Assembly: GCF_024505085.1 (NCBI RefSeq)
Contig: NZ_JANIBC010000001.1
Location: 372,001-436,000, forward strand
Reading direction: 5' to 3'
Source of the DNA: Parvularcula maris
GTDB lineage: Bacteria > Pseudomonadota > Alphaproteobacteria > Caulobacterales > Parvularculaceae
Length of the DNA stretch: 64,000 nucleotides
The translations under genes were made by a program, and so were the position numbers. A model generated the notes under the pieces. The model ran no database searches, had not been told where the DNA came from, and saw nothing but the letters and a program-made list of their open reading frames with translations. Below are positions 1 to 7,496 of the stretch, one piece after another (the stretch's first letter is position 1; the number at the start of each line of letters is the position of its first letter).

Positions 1-2
1 CG

Positions 3-611
3 CATGAGGTGGCATCAAGGGACCGCGCGACCCTCGCCGTGCAGGAGCTCAACCACCGGGTCCGCAACATCATGTCGGTGGTGACCGCGCTGATCACGCT
101 CTCGGGCCGCTATGCCGAGGACGTCGAGGACTTCTCCAGGGCTACCCTTGGCCGGATCCAGGCGCTGAACGTCGCCTACTCGAACACCGGCATCGACCCT
201 ATCAACCCGCACCTTCTTCGCCAGACCGTGGATCTGCGGACCCTGGCCGAGGGGGTGCTGGCGCCCTTCGCCTACTCTAGGGCTTCGTTGTCTCTCTCCT
301 CCGCGCCCCTCTACCTGTCGCCCGGCCAGGCCTCGGCCGTGGGGCTGATCCTCTACGAGCTCGGCAGCAACGCCGCGGAGCACGGCGCGCTTCGCAGCCA
401 AGGGGGTAGGGTCTGTGTCGACTGGCAGAACCAAGGCCCGCGCTTTGAGATCACCTGGCGCGAGCGGGGCGGGCCGCAGGAAGAAGCGTTCGTCGACGGC
501 TTCGGCATCTCGATCATCAAGCTCTTCTGCCGCAACTACCTCAACGGCGAGGCCACCTGGGACCACAAGGACGGCGCCCTGACCGTAAGCCTGCGGGGCT
601 TCGAGAACTAG
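3..611 (+). CDS. HWE-family sensor histidine kinase, C-terminal part (5' end outside window)
   Basis: The reading frame is already open at the left edge, so the gene most likely begins upstream; the in-frame GTG at position 9 is not a convincing start. The protein shows the H-box ELNHRVRN, which carries the phospho-accepting His, then an N-box around ELGSNAAEHGAL, a WRERGGP segment that matches the W-x-E motif defining HWE kinases, and a G-box DGFGISIIK. HWE kinases autophosphorylate and pass phosphate to a response regulator; in alphaproteobacteria many feed the PhyR-type general stress pathway. No response regulator is visible in the window. A hairpin terminator follows. The kinase assignment is firm; the link to the nearby ECF sigma gene is inference from position. 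Confidence 0.88.
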   Translation, partial: HEVASRDRATLAVQELNHRVRNIMSVVTALITLSGRYAEDVEDFSRATLGRIQALNVAYSNTGIDPINPHLLRQTVDLRTLAEGVLAPFAYSRASLSLSSAPLYLSPGQASAVGLILYELGSNAAEHGALRSQGGRVCVDWQNQGPRFEITWRERGGPQEEAFVDGFGISIIKLFCRNYLNGEATWDHKDGALTVSLRGFEN

Positions 612-628
612 GGCCGAGCATACCTCAC

Positions 629-658
629 AAAAAAGGGCGGCCGGAGCCGCCCTTTTTT
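629..658. terminator. Bidirectional rho-independent terminator
   Basis: GGGCGGC-cgga-GCCGCCC stem flanked by an A run on the left and a T run on the right, so it can terminate both the histidine kinase gene (+) and the entericidin gene (-). Confidence 0.9.
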
Positions 659-678
659 CGTTTCAGTAGAAGTTCGGC

Positions 679-810
679 TCAGTTGCCGACTTCCTCGTCG
701 ATCTCTTCGCCGACGCTCTCGATGTCCCGGCCCGCGCCCTGGATCGTCTCGCAGGCACAGAGGCCGGCGGAGAAGAGGAGCAGGGCGAACAGGCTGGCCA
801 GTTTCTTCAT
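679..810 (-). CDS. Entericidin A/B family small lipoprotein
   Basis: This 43-residue ORF begins with a lysine-rich signal peptide (MKKLASLFALLLFSAGLCA). A lipobox LCAC places the lipidated cysteine at residue 20. The mature part, starting CETIQGAGRDIESVGEEI, matches the entericidin signature of a Cys followed by a GAGRDI-type amphipathic segment. Entericidins are tiny outer-membrane lipoproteins; in E. coli EcnB is linked to stationary phase and membrane lysis. The gene faces the histidine kinase terminator and is divergent from the ECF sigma gene. A GGAAC-N17-GGTT element about 30 bases upstream suggests control by an ECF or general-stress sigma factor (inference). The call rests on length, lipobox and motif. 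Confidence 0.85.
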   Translation of the reverse strand: MKKLASLFALLLFSAGLCACETIQGAGRDIESVGEEIDEEVGN

Positions 811-840
811 AGGATCGTTCCCTTGTTTGAACCTGTGACC

Positions 841-866
841 AACCCGCTCAACCCTGCGCCCGTTCC
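841..866 (-). promoter_or_regulatory. GGAAC-type stress promoter for the entericidin gene
   Basis: On the minus strand this reads GGAAC, 17 bases, GGTT, three of four matches to the alphaproteobacterial EcfG -10 core CGTT at allowed spacing. The predicted start site lies about 25 bases before the entericidin ATG. Confidence 0.55.
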
Positions 867-1027
867 GCAGCGCCGAGCCGCATGGTGACGAAAGCCCTTT
901 CCATCTGCCGATCTTAGTATGAGTGACATGAGTGGGTCATCCCTGTCACTCCGATCGGTGCGATGTGGTATAGTACTGAGAAGGTGTTCATAAGTGATGT
1001 CACCCATCATTATCAGGAAGATGAAGT

Positions 1028-1052
1028 GGAACGCTATCGGTTGGTAATAGTT
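1028..1052 (+). promoter_or_regulatory. GGAAC-type promoter candidate for the ECF sigma gene
   Basis: GGAAC (1028-1032), 16 bases, AGTT (1049-1052) resembles the ECF/EcfG consensus and lies about 85 bases before the sigma factor ATG, as expected for an autoregulated ECF gene. It diverges from the entericidin promoter. The rest of the 328-bp intergenic region 811-1138 shows no coding sequence. Confidence 0.45.
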
Positions 1053-1138
1053 CTAGCGTCGGTTCACCACGCGATACTCTTTGACGAAAAAACCTGGTTC
1101 GATTAATTCTTTCTTCAGACCAAAGGTCGGAGCAGAGA

Positions 1139-1669
1139 ATGACAAACCAAGCCAACACCATTTCCACCGAAGACCTCAACGCCTGCCTACCGGCGCTGTA
1201 CCGTTTCGCTTACACGCTGACGCGGAACGACGATCGGGCTTCGGACCTGGTGCAAGACTGCGTCGAGCGTTGCCTCCGCAAGCAGCACCTCTTCGATGGC
1301 CAGAACCTGCGCTCGTGGATGTTCACCGTCTGCCGCCGCGTGTTCCTGAACCAGATCCGCCGGGACAAAGTCCGCGGCGTCGCCGTGGACATGGAGGATG
1401 CCCCCCAGTCCAAACTCTCGATCAGTGCCTTTCAGGAGGAGAAAATGCACTACCAGGACGTCGTCGAAAGCTTCCGCGAGCTGCCCCATAACGACAAGGT
1501 GGTGCTCTCTCTCGTCGCCATCGAGGGCCTCAAATACGAAGAGGCCGCCGAGCTTCTCGAGGTTCCGGTCGGCACGGTGCGCTCGCGCCTCAGCCGCGCC
1601 CGCTCGCGCCTCCGTGATCTTCTGGAAAACTCGGGCGAGGAGGGAACCGTTGTTGCAGCCTCCGTGTAA
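1139..1669 (+). CDS. ECF-family RNA polymerase sigma factor
   Basis: This 176-residue protein has the two-domain ECF layout. A sigma-2 region spans about residues 18-80 (LYRFAYTLTRNDDRASDLVQDCVERCL, then the -10-binding NLRSWMFTVCRRVFLNQIRRDK). A sigma-4 region spans about 110-165 (LPHNDKVVLSLVAIEGLKYEEAAELLEVPVGTVRSRLSRAR, the helix-turn-helix). A GGAG Shine-Dalgarno precedes the ATG. It is followed after 8 bases by a small protein whose N-terminus resembles anti-sigma factors. It directs polymerase to a stress regulon, plausibly the GGAAC promoters nearby. It may be an EcfG-type general stress sigma or another ECF subgroup; neither nepR nor phyR is visible, so the subgroup is open. Confidence 0.9.
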   Translation: MTNQANTISTEDLNACLPALYRFAYTLTRNDDRASDLVQDCVERCLRKQHLFDGQNLRSWMFTVCRRVFLNQIRRDKVRGVAVDMEDAPQSKLSISAFQEEKMHYQDVVESFRELPHNDKVVLSLVAIEGLKYEEAAELLEVPVGTVRSRLSRARSRLRDLLENSGEEGTVVAASV

Positions 1670-1677
1670 ATGGAGGT

Positions 1678-1944
1678 ATGGACAATAAAGTTCACCTGAT
1701 TACCGAGCAGGACATCCACGCCTATATCGACGGCGAGCTTTCCGGAGAACGGAAGGCCGCCGTCGAAGTGTTTCTGGCGGAACGTGACCTCCCGCTCGAG
1801 AGGGCAGCCCGCTACCTGCGCAACAATTTCGACCTCAAGGCCGTGCGCGACGAGGTCTACAGGGACGAGAAGCTGAAGTCGGAGATCGACCGGCTTCTGG
1901 CACGGCGCAAACCGAGGCGGCACCTGATCGGGGCGAGCGCGTAG
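1678..1944 (+). CDS. Small soluble anti-sigma-like partner of the ECF sigma factor
   Basis: This 88-residue protein opens with ITEQDIHAYIDGELSGERKAAVEVFLAE, the helical N-terminal signature of the COG5662-type anti-sigma family (usually 'AYVDGxL...RRAxVExxL'). Those proteins normally continue through a membrane helix into a periplasmic domain. This one stops without any hydrophobic segment and ends in a basic tail. It has no Cys or His zinc cluster. The start lies 8 bases after the sigma stop, and the GGAGG is only one base from the ATG, so initiation probably depends on translational coupling. It most likely sequesters the ECF sigma factor; it does not look like NepR. Function is inferred from position and a short motif. 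Confidence 0.65.
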   Translation: MDNKVHLITEQDIHAYIDGELSGERKAAVEVFLAERDLPLERAARYLRNNFDLKAVRDEVYRDEKLKSEIDRLLARRKPRRHLIGASA

Positions 1945-2764
1945 CCGACCGGGTTCGGTTTGCGGTAGGAATCGATTGGTTTGCAAGACTTTCCGTCTGC
2001 GGTTTCGTTGCGTGAGTGGCCTGCGGTTGGTCATGGGTGATCGCTCAGCAGGCACGGCTTCCTTCTTTCGTCATTCCGGGACAGACGAAGCCTGAGCCTG
2101 GAACTCAGACTCGCTCCGGGTTGCCTTGCTGAGCGGCGCGCTTTTTTTCTACGGCTTCGATTCTGGATTCCGGGCTACGCTACGCGTCCCCGGAATGACG
2201 GCCCGTAGGGTGGACGCCGGCAGGCGGCCATCTTTGCTGGGCGGTACGGCTCCTTCCGCCGTCATCCCGGACAGCGAAGCTGATCCGGGACCCATGGCCT
2301 ACGGGTAGTCTTCTGAGCGGCACGTTGAGTTCTTGAGAGCTGACCGGTCCATGGGTCCCGGATAGCCTTCGGCTTCCGGGATGACGTCAGAAGGCACGCA
2401 ACACAACCATCCGCTTAGCGCGGACAGTTCATCGGAACGGGGGCCCGGCGCGCGGCGCTGCCGCAGCTTGGGTGTGAAACAAAGAAGGTGCTGCTGCATG
2501 AGGGAGGCCCATCTCCCTACGCCGCGCGCCAGCTTGGCGGGGCTCTGAACAGGGGCCAATCCTTAGCTCGCCCTGCTCGGGTCCAGTTACGGGTAGACGG
2601 TAAGCGGACGAGCATCTGCTGCGCCGCCCCCAGAACCACCCGCCCCGAAGCCTCACCAAGGCAGCAGACCGAAGTGGATGGCGCCCCCCGCCCCGAACGC
2701 CTGCTGCGATGGGGGGAACATAGGGGATGAGGAGAGGGCGGGGAGCGCTAGGGTGCAGCGAACA

Positions 2765-2840
2765 GTAGGGCGGCTTGCGAAGCGTGCCGCCTGCGACCGC
2801 AGTTCCTACGAACGGCGGCACGCTTCGCGAGCCGCCCTAC
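2765..2840. repeat. Long hairpin with 27-bp arms
   Basis: The left arm 2765-2791 (begins GTAGGGCGGCTTGCGAAGCG) and the right arm 2814-2840 are reverse complements with one mismatch in 27, separated by 22 bases. Confidence 0.8.
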
Positions 2841-2893
2841 GGGCATCCGCCTCTCCATCCGCTTTCCCACGGCGTAGCGAAGCGGAAGACCGA

Positions 2894-2975
2894 GGGACCC
2901 ATCTCCTGCCCGCGGCGCCTATCCTGCTGTTCGGAGATGGGTCCCGTGGATCGCTGCGCGACCATGGGAAGGCGT
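2894..2975. repeat. GGGACCCATCTCC family inverted repeat
   Basis: GGGACCCATCTCC (2894-2906) and GGAGATGGGTCCC (2933-2945) are perfect inverted repeats, followed by 'gatcgctgcgcgaccatgg' and GAAGGCG. Related copies occur at about 7300-7415 and 62645-62760. Confidence 0.75.
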
Positions 2976-3151
2976 GGAGGGGAGATGTGGGCTTTGGAGG
3001 AGAGGTGGGGCCGTAGGGTAGACCACCTTATCGGACTGACTAGGCAACGAATCGGCGAACCGCCCGAATGCCGCGATGAAAGGATGTTGCGGCGCGGGTA
3101 CCAAGACTGGGAGCCTGCCTGGCGAAAGCTGAGCAGAACAGGGGGCGAGGC

Positions 3152-4081
3152 ATGCTGACATGGGCATCCATCATTCAGATCGTTGTAGTCGCTTTGATCC
3201 TGGGCGGGCTCTTTCTGCTGCGATCCCGTTCGAGGGGGGAGGCCTGGATCAGGGTTGCGGCGGGTTGGACGGTTGTCCTCGGCCTCTTCGTGGCGGGGGT
3301 CTGGTACTATCCGCCGGGCTTTGCGCGCTGGGGGATTGCCGTTGCGATGGTTTTCGTCAGCATAGTGCACCTGAGAAAGCGAAGATCCGCAACCTCATCG
3401 GCCCGAGCCGTCTCGTTCGCCGTCCCCACCCTCTGCTCCTTTGCAGTGGGATCCGTGCTCCTCTGGCAGGGCGTGCGCGGGCACAGCCAGCCGGGTGGGC
3501 CGGTGATCGACCTGGCTTCCCCCATGGCGTTGTCCTCCAATATCTGCGTGCTGTCGGGCGGATCGTCCTTTGCGCTGAACCAGCACTTTCTCACCTCGGC
3601 CGTGCCGGGCGGAGCGTTCGAGAAGCACTCGGTCGATCTCGTCAAACACGACCGGTTCGGCAACCGTACGAGGGCCTTCAGCCCCGTTCCGCAACCTGAG
3701 AATGTGAAGACGTATCTGGCCTATGGCGAGCCTGTCACCGCGCCTTGCAATGGCTATGTGACCGCGATGGCGAACGACCGGCCGGACCACCCCGCCGGTG
3801 CGCGCTTTCGGGACCGATCGGGCAGCAACTACGTCATGTTGAGGTGCGAGGGGGCGGATGTCGTCCTTGCCCATCTGGCCCAGGGCTCGGTGAGCGTTCG
3901 GAAGGGAGAGGAGATTGCCGCCGGTGCCCCGATCGGCCGCATAGGCCACTCGGGCAACACCGAAGAGCCGCATCTGCACATCAATGCTCAAACCATCGTG
4001 CCGGAAGGTGAAGAGGCCGATCCGGAGCCCGTCATCATGACCTTCCAGGGGCGCTACCTGGCCAGGGGCGACTGCCTGTAG
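3152..4081 (+). CDS. Membrane-anchored M23-family (LytM) peptidase
   Basis: This 309-residue protein has three to four N-terminal hydrophobic segments (about 5-22, 36-55, 58-70 and 90-108). A C-terminal M23/LytM-type domain of about residues 125-300 follows. Visible signatures are KHSVDLV (first metal-binding His and Asp), VVLAHLAQGSV, GAPIGRIGHSGNTEEPHLHI and the HxH pair. M23 enzymes cut glycine- or mDAP-containing peptide cross-links in peptidoglycan; some are inactive activators of amidases. The HSVD spacing is one residue shorter than the usual H-x3-D, so activity should not be assumed. A GGGGGCGAGG ribosome-binding site precedes the ATG. The gene stands alone and converges on dps. Confidence 0.8.
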   Translation: MLTWASIIQIVVVALILGGLFLLRSRSRGEAWIRVAAGWTVVLGLFVAGVWYYPPGFARWGIAVAMVFVSIVHLRKRRSATSSARAVSFAVPTLCSFAVGSVLLWQGVRGHSQPGGPVIDLASPMALSSNICVLSGGSSFALNQHFLTSAVPGGAFEKHSVDLVKHDRFGNRTRAFSPVPQPENVKTYLAYGEPVTAPCNGYVTAMANDRPDHPAGARFRDRSGSNYVMLRCEGADVVLAHLAQGSVSVRKGEEIAAGAPIGRIGHSGNTEEPHLHINAQTIVPEGEEADPEPVIMTFQGRYLARGDCL

Positions 4082-4112
4082 GTCGGCGCCGAACGCGAAT
4101 CCGCCGCTAAAC

Positions 4113-4150
4113 GAAAGGAAGGCACCCGTTCGGATGCCTTCCTTCTTCGT
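4113..4150. terminator. Rho-independent terminator between M23 gene and dps
   Basis: AAGGAAGGCA (4115-4124) pairs with TGCCTTCCTT (4135-4144). T-rich and A-rich flanks make it usable in both directions for the convergent genes. Confidence 0.8.
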
Positions 4151-4169
4151 TCTCGGTCGTAAGCCCAGC

Positions 4170-4694
4170 TTACGGGGTGGGGGTGCGCTCGTCGCCCATG
4201 GCCAGGGCGGAGAGCATCCATGAGAACTCCTCATGGGTGCCGATGCGATCTGTGACGAAGTCGGCGGTGAAGCTGTCGCCGATCTCCTCGGCCTTCTCCA
4301 CGATCTTGCGCATGGAACCGGCGAGGTGCTGGTTGTCGAGGGCCAGCTCGCGGACCATCGTGCCGGCATCGGGGATGCCGGTGACGTCCTTGATGGTGCT
4401 GGTCTCGTAGTAGCTCTTCAGACCGATCGGGGCGGGGAAGCCGAGAGCGCGGATACGCTCGGCGATCTCGTCGATGGCCGCGGCGAGGTTCTGGTACTGC
4501 TCGTCGGTCATGTTGTGGACCGAGTAGAACAGCGGACCGGTGACGTTCCAGTGATAGGCGTGGGTCTTGTGGTAGAGCACATAGGTGCTGGCCAGCGCCT
4601 CGCCGAGCATGGAGCAGAGCTCCTTTCGGCCGTCGCGGTCGAGACCGCTCTCGACGACGTGCTCCGGCTGGTCGATATGGTGGGCTTCGGTCAT
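4170..4694 (-). CDS. dps: Dps-family ferritin-like DNA protection protein
   Basis: This 174-residue four-helix protein carries the Dps ferroxidase signature KTHAYHWNVTGPLFYSVHNMTDEQY...AIDEIAER, with likely iron ligands His48, His60, Asp64, Asp75 and Glu79. Dps dodecamers oxidise Fe(II) with peroxide and shield DNA during starvation and oxidative stress. I chose the internal ATG at 4694 because AGGAG lies seven bases upstream of it; an ATG at 4712 would add MKQENT, but that segment encodes the ribosome-binding site. The gene neighbours the DUF1328 protein and uvrB, a stress and DNA-protection context. No clear GGAAC-type promoter was found on its strand. Confidence 0.93.
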   Translation of the reverse strand: MTEAHHIDQPEHVVESGLDRDGRKELCSMLGEALASTYVLYHKTHAYHWNVTGPLFYSVHNMTDEQYQNLAAAIDEIAERIRALGFPAPIGLKSYYETSTIKDVTGIPDAGTMVRELALDNQHLAGSMRKIVEKAEEIGDSFTADFVTDRIGTHEEFSWMLSALAMGDERTPTP

Positions 4695-4797
4695 GGTGTT
4701 CTCCTGTTTCATCCGTGTGAGTCACAGGTAGCGCCCGCACCGGGGGTCGTCAGTGCGGTGGAACCTCCGCTCAAGCGTTCCTGAAGGCTGTAACGGC

Positions 4798-4965
4798 CTA
4801 TTTGGCTCGGCTCACCAGACGCATGACTAAGGAGACGGCGAAGAGCGCCAGGAAAACCCAGAACAGTACCACCGCGATGGAGGAGGCGGCTCCCGCCACC
4901 CCGCCAAAACCGAGGGCAGCAGCGATCAGTGCGATCAGTAGAAATGTCAGCGCCCATCCAAGCAT
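4798..4965 (-). CDS. DUF1328 (YtjA-like) small membrane protein
   Basis: This 55-residue, almost wholly hydrophobic protein has two transmembrane helices ([22 protein letters not shown] and [22 protein letters not shown]) joined by a small Gly/Ala turn. It matches the DUF1328/UPF0391 family of stress-associated inner-membrane proteins. A GGAG six bases before the ATG at 4965 fixes the start; a longer frame reaching 5013 lacks a ribosome-binding site. The molecular function is unknown. It lies between dps and uvrB and is transcribed in the same direction as dps, but 103 bases separate them. Confidence 0.85.
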   Translation of the reverse strand: MLGWALTFLLIALIAAALGFGGVAGAASSIAVVLFWVFLALFAVSLVMRLVSRAK

Positions 4966-5014
4966 GGCGATCTCCTTCGAATTGCAGGGAAAACGCTCCC
5001 CGTTCATGGTCAAG

Positions 5015-5040
5015 GGAACACGGGGGGCAGGCTTTGCGTT
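5015..5040 (+). promoter_or_regulatory. Consensus GGAAC-N17-CGTT stress promoter upstream of uvrB
   Basis: GGAAC at 5015-5019 and CGTT at 5037-5040 with 17 bases between is a full match to the alphaproteobacterial EcfG consensus, oriented toward uvrB. The predicted transcript starts near 5047, about 55 bases before the uvrB ATG. Confidence 0.65.
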
Positions 5041-5101
5041 GCCGCTACAACAGTTGGAAAGGCTACTGTCGCGAAGCCGTGATCGTAACTAGATAGGCAC
5101 C

Positions 5102-7282
5102 ATGTCCGAAGAGCTCATCCCTGACGGAACCGGTTTCTCCGAAGCCATCGCCACCTATCACGGGCGGCTGCAGCCCTTGGAGTGGACGCCGCACCGCCCC
5201 CAGCGGCCGTCCAAGTCCGAGGGCGGCAAGCGCTTCCAGGTGGTCTCCGACTACGAGCCCGCCGGCGACCAGCCCGCCGCCATCGAGGAGCTGGTGGACG
5301 GCATCAAGGTGCATGAGCGCGACCAAGTGCTTTTGGGCGTGACGGGCTCGGGCAAGACCTTCACCATGGCCAAGATCATCGAGGCGACCCAGCGGCCCGC
5401 TCTGATCCTGGCGCACAACAAGACACTGGCGGCCCAGCTCTACGGCGAGTTCAAGGCGTTCTTCCCGAACAACTCGGTGGAGTACTTCGTCAGCTACTAC
5501 GACTACTACCAGCCCGAAGCCTATGTGCCCCGGACCGATACCTATATCGAGAAGGAAAGCACCATCAACGAGCAGATCGACCGTATGCGGCACTCCGCGA
5601 CGAGGGCGCTCTTGGAGCGGGACGATGTCATCATCGTGGCCTCGGTGTCGTGTCTCTACGGTATCGGCTCGGTCGAGACCTATACGGCGATGGTGTTCGA
5701 TTTGAACGTAGGCGAACAGATCGAGCGCAAGCAGCTTCTGGCCGACCTCGTGGCGCTTCAGTATAAGAGGAACGATGCGGCCTTCACCCGCGGCACCTTC
5801 CGTGCGCGGGGGGACACGATCGAGATCTTCCCGGCGCACTACGAGGATGTGGCCTGGCGGGTGACCCTGTTCGGCGATGAGATCGAGGAGATCACCGAGT
5901 TCGACCCGCTGACGGGGAAGAAGACGCAGACCCTGCCCAAGGTTCGTCTCTACGCGAACAGCCACTATGTGACGCCGCGGCCGACGCTTTCCCGCGCCAT
6001 GAAATCGATCAAGGCGGAGCTGGAGCGTACGCTGCCGGTGCTGACGGCGGAGGGTAAGCTGATCGAGGCGCAGCGGCTGGAGCAGCGGGTGCAGTTCGAC
6101 CTGGAGATGATGCAGGCCACGGGGTCATGCCAGGGGATCGAGAACTATTCGCGGTACCTGACGGGCCGCAAACCCGGCGAGCCGCCGCCCACTCTGTTCG
6201 AGTACCTGCCGGAGAACGCCATTCTGTTCGCGGATGAAAGCCATGTGACGATCCCGCAGATCGGGGCCATGTTCAAGGGCGACTATGCGCGCAAGCGGAC
6301 CCTGGCGGAGTATGGCTTCCGCCTGCCGAGCTGCATGGACAACCGGCCCCTGAAGTTCGAGGAGTGGGACGCGATGCGTCCGCAGACGGTGCATGTCTCG
6401 GCGACGCCGGGCTCCTGGGAGCTCGACCGGACCGATGGTGTGTTCACGGAGCAGGTGATCCGCCCGACGGGGCTCGTCGATCCGCCGGTGGAGATCAGAC
6501 CGGTGGCGAAGGACAATTTCAGTCAGGTGGATGACGTCATCGACGAGGTGAAGAAGGTGGCGTCCGAGGGCGGGCGCTCCCTCGTTACTACACTGACGAA
6601 GAAGATGGCCGAGGACCTCACCGAGTACATGCACGAGCAGGGCGTGAAGGTCCGCTACATGCACTCCGATGTGGACACGGTGGAGCGGATCGAGATCATC
6701 CGTGATTTGCGTCTCGGCGTCTTCGATGTGCTGATCGGCATCAACCTCCTGCGCGAGGGGCTCGATATCCCCGAATGTAAGTTCGTGGCGATCCTCGATG
6801 CGGACAAGGAGGGTTTCCTCCGCTCCGAGACCTCCCTGGTGCAGACCATCGGCCGGGCGGCGCGGAACGTCGAGGGGCGGGTCATCCTCTACGCCGACAA
6901 GCGGACGGGCTCGATGGAGCGGGCGCTCGCCGAGACCGAGCGGCGGCGGACCAAGCAGCTAGCCCACAACGAAGAGCACGGCATCACGCCGAAGACCGTC
7001 TCGGCACGGATCGCCGAGATCGTAGATAGTGACGACGAGGCGGTGAAGGCTGCGGCGGGCACGACCTTCAGCTCGCAGAAGCTCACCGGCGGCGCGAAGT
7101 CCGGCATGGGCGGCATGGCCGAGGAGCGTGCAGCCTATGCTCCGGGTGCGAACATGCAGGCCCATATCAAGGGCCTCGAGAAGCAGATGCGCGAGGCGGC
7201 GGCGGACCTCGATTTTGAGAAAGCGGCGGAGCTACGGGATGAGATCAAGAAGCTGCAGGAGCTGGATCTGGCGACGGCTTGA
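5102..7282 (+). CDS. uvrB: UvrABC excinuclease subunit B
   Basis: UvrB is the damage-verification helicase of nucleotide excision repair; it is loaded by UvrA and then recruits UvrC. At 726 residues it is longer than E. coli UvrB, because about 45 residues precede the conserved [20 protein letters not shown]. Seen in order: Walker [11 protein letters not shown] (79-88), the beta-hairpin region [12 protein letters not shown], the Walker B box DESH, helicase motifs [13 protein letters not shown] and QTIGRAARN, and a C-terminal UVR domain (about 687-722, [15 protein letters not shown]) that contacts UvrC. The gene is single and preceded by a GGAAC-N17-CGTT promoter, suggesting stress-sigma control in addition to any SOS control; I saw no LexA box. 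Confidence 0.98.
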   Translation: MSEELIPDGTGFSEAIATYHGRLQPLEWTPHRPQRPSKSEGGKRFQVVSDYEPAGDQPAAIEELVDGIKVHERDQVLLGVTGSGKTFTMAKIIEATQRPALILAHNKTLAAQLYGEFKAFFPNNSVEYFVSYYDYYQPEAYVPRTDTYIEKESTINEQIDRMRHSATRALLERDDVIIVASVSCLYGIGSVETYTAMVFDLNVGEQIERKQLLADLVALQYKRNDAAFTRGTFRARGDTIEIFPAHYEDVAWRVTLFGDEIEEITEFDPLTGKKTQTLPKVRLYANSHYVTPRPTLSRAMKSIKAELERTLPVLTAEGKLIEAQRLEQRVQFDLEMMQATGSCQGIENYSRYLTGRKPGEPPPTLFEYLPENAILFADESHVTIPQIGAMFKGDYARKRTLAEYGFRLPSCMDNRPLKFEEWDAMRPQTVHVSATPGSWELDRTDGVFTEQVIRPTGLVDPPVEIRPVAKDNFSQVDDVIDEVKKVASEGGRSLVTTLTKKMAEDLTEYMHEQGVKVRYMHSDVDTVERIEIIRDLRLGVFDVLIGINLLREGLDIPECKFVAILDADKEGFLRSETSLVQTIGRAARNVEGRVILYADKRTGSMERALAETERRRTKQLAHNEEHGITPKTVSARIAEIVDSDDEAVKAAAGTTFSSQKLTGGAKSGMGGMAEERAAYAPGANMQAHIKGLEKQMREAAADLDFEKAAELRDEIKKLQELDLATA

Positions 7283-7299
7283 AGGTCCAGATCATCATC

Positions 7300-7494
7300 A
7301 TCGAGACGGTTCCCCACGGCTTGTCCGTGGGGTCCATCTTCTGGGGTTTGTCTTTTTCGCAGCGTGAGGAGTTGGGTCCCACGGATCGCTACGCGACCAT
7401 GGGAAGGCGTTTAGCTTAGACGAGATGGACACAGAACTCCTGACCACTCCCCCTCACCCCCGGCCCCTCTCCCCGGCGGGGAGAGGGGAGAAGT
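7300..7494. repeat. Intergenic repeat cluster after uvrB
   Basis: Two repeat types abut. About 7305-7415 carries 'CCCCACGGCTTGTCCGTGGGG', then GTTGGGTCCCACGGATCGCT and CATGGGAAGGCG, related to copies at 2894 and 62645. Then 7443-7494 is a 'CCCTCACCC...CTCTCCCCGGCGGGGAGAG' palindrome of the CTCTCCCG family found at 16978, 20140 and 28868. It may also act as a terminator for the convergent uvrB and M16 genes. Confidence 0.6.
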
Positions 7495-7496
7495 GT

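Larger units (their letters stand above)
1945..3151. repeat. Gene-free 1.2-kb region rich in palindromic repeats
   Basis: No convincing ORF or known RNA motif is present. The left part (about 2068-2400) holds at least four related 'gtCATCCCGGA...TCCGGGAcccatgg' half-palindromes in alternating orientation (near 2070, 2165-2200, 2260-2300 and 2340-2385). The stretch 2400-2760 is unique GC-rich sequence in which I see nothing. The right part contains the hairpins listed separately. It reads as a sink for short mobile or REP-like repeats. Confidence 0.6.

Noticed and set aside
2400-2760. Possible RNase P, SRP or 6S RNA gene in the unique GC-rich stretch
   Set aside because: I looked for GAGGAAAGTCC, GGTCAGGxCCGGAAGG and a long open-bubble hairpin and found none.
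4749-4785. GGAACCTCCGCTCAAGCGTTCC as a stress promoter for dps
   Set aside because: The cores are only 11-12 bases apart on either strand, too short for the GGAAC-N15/17-CGTT consensus.
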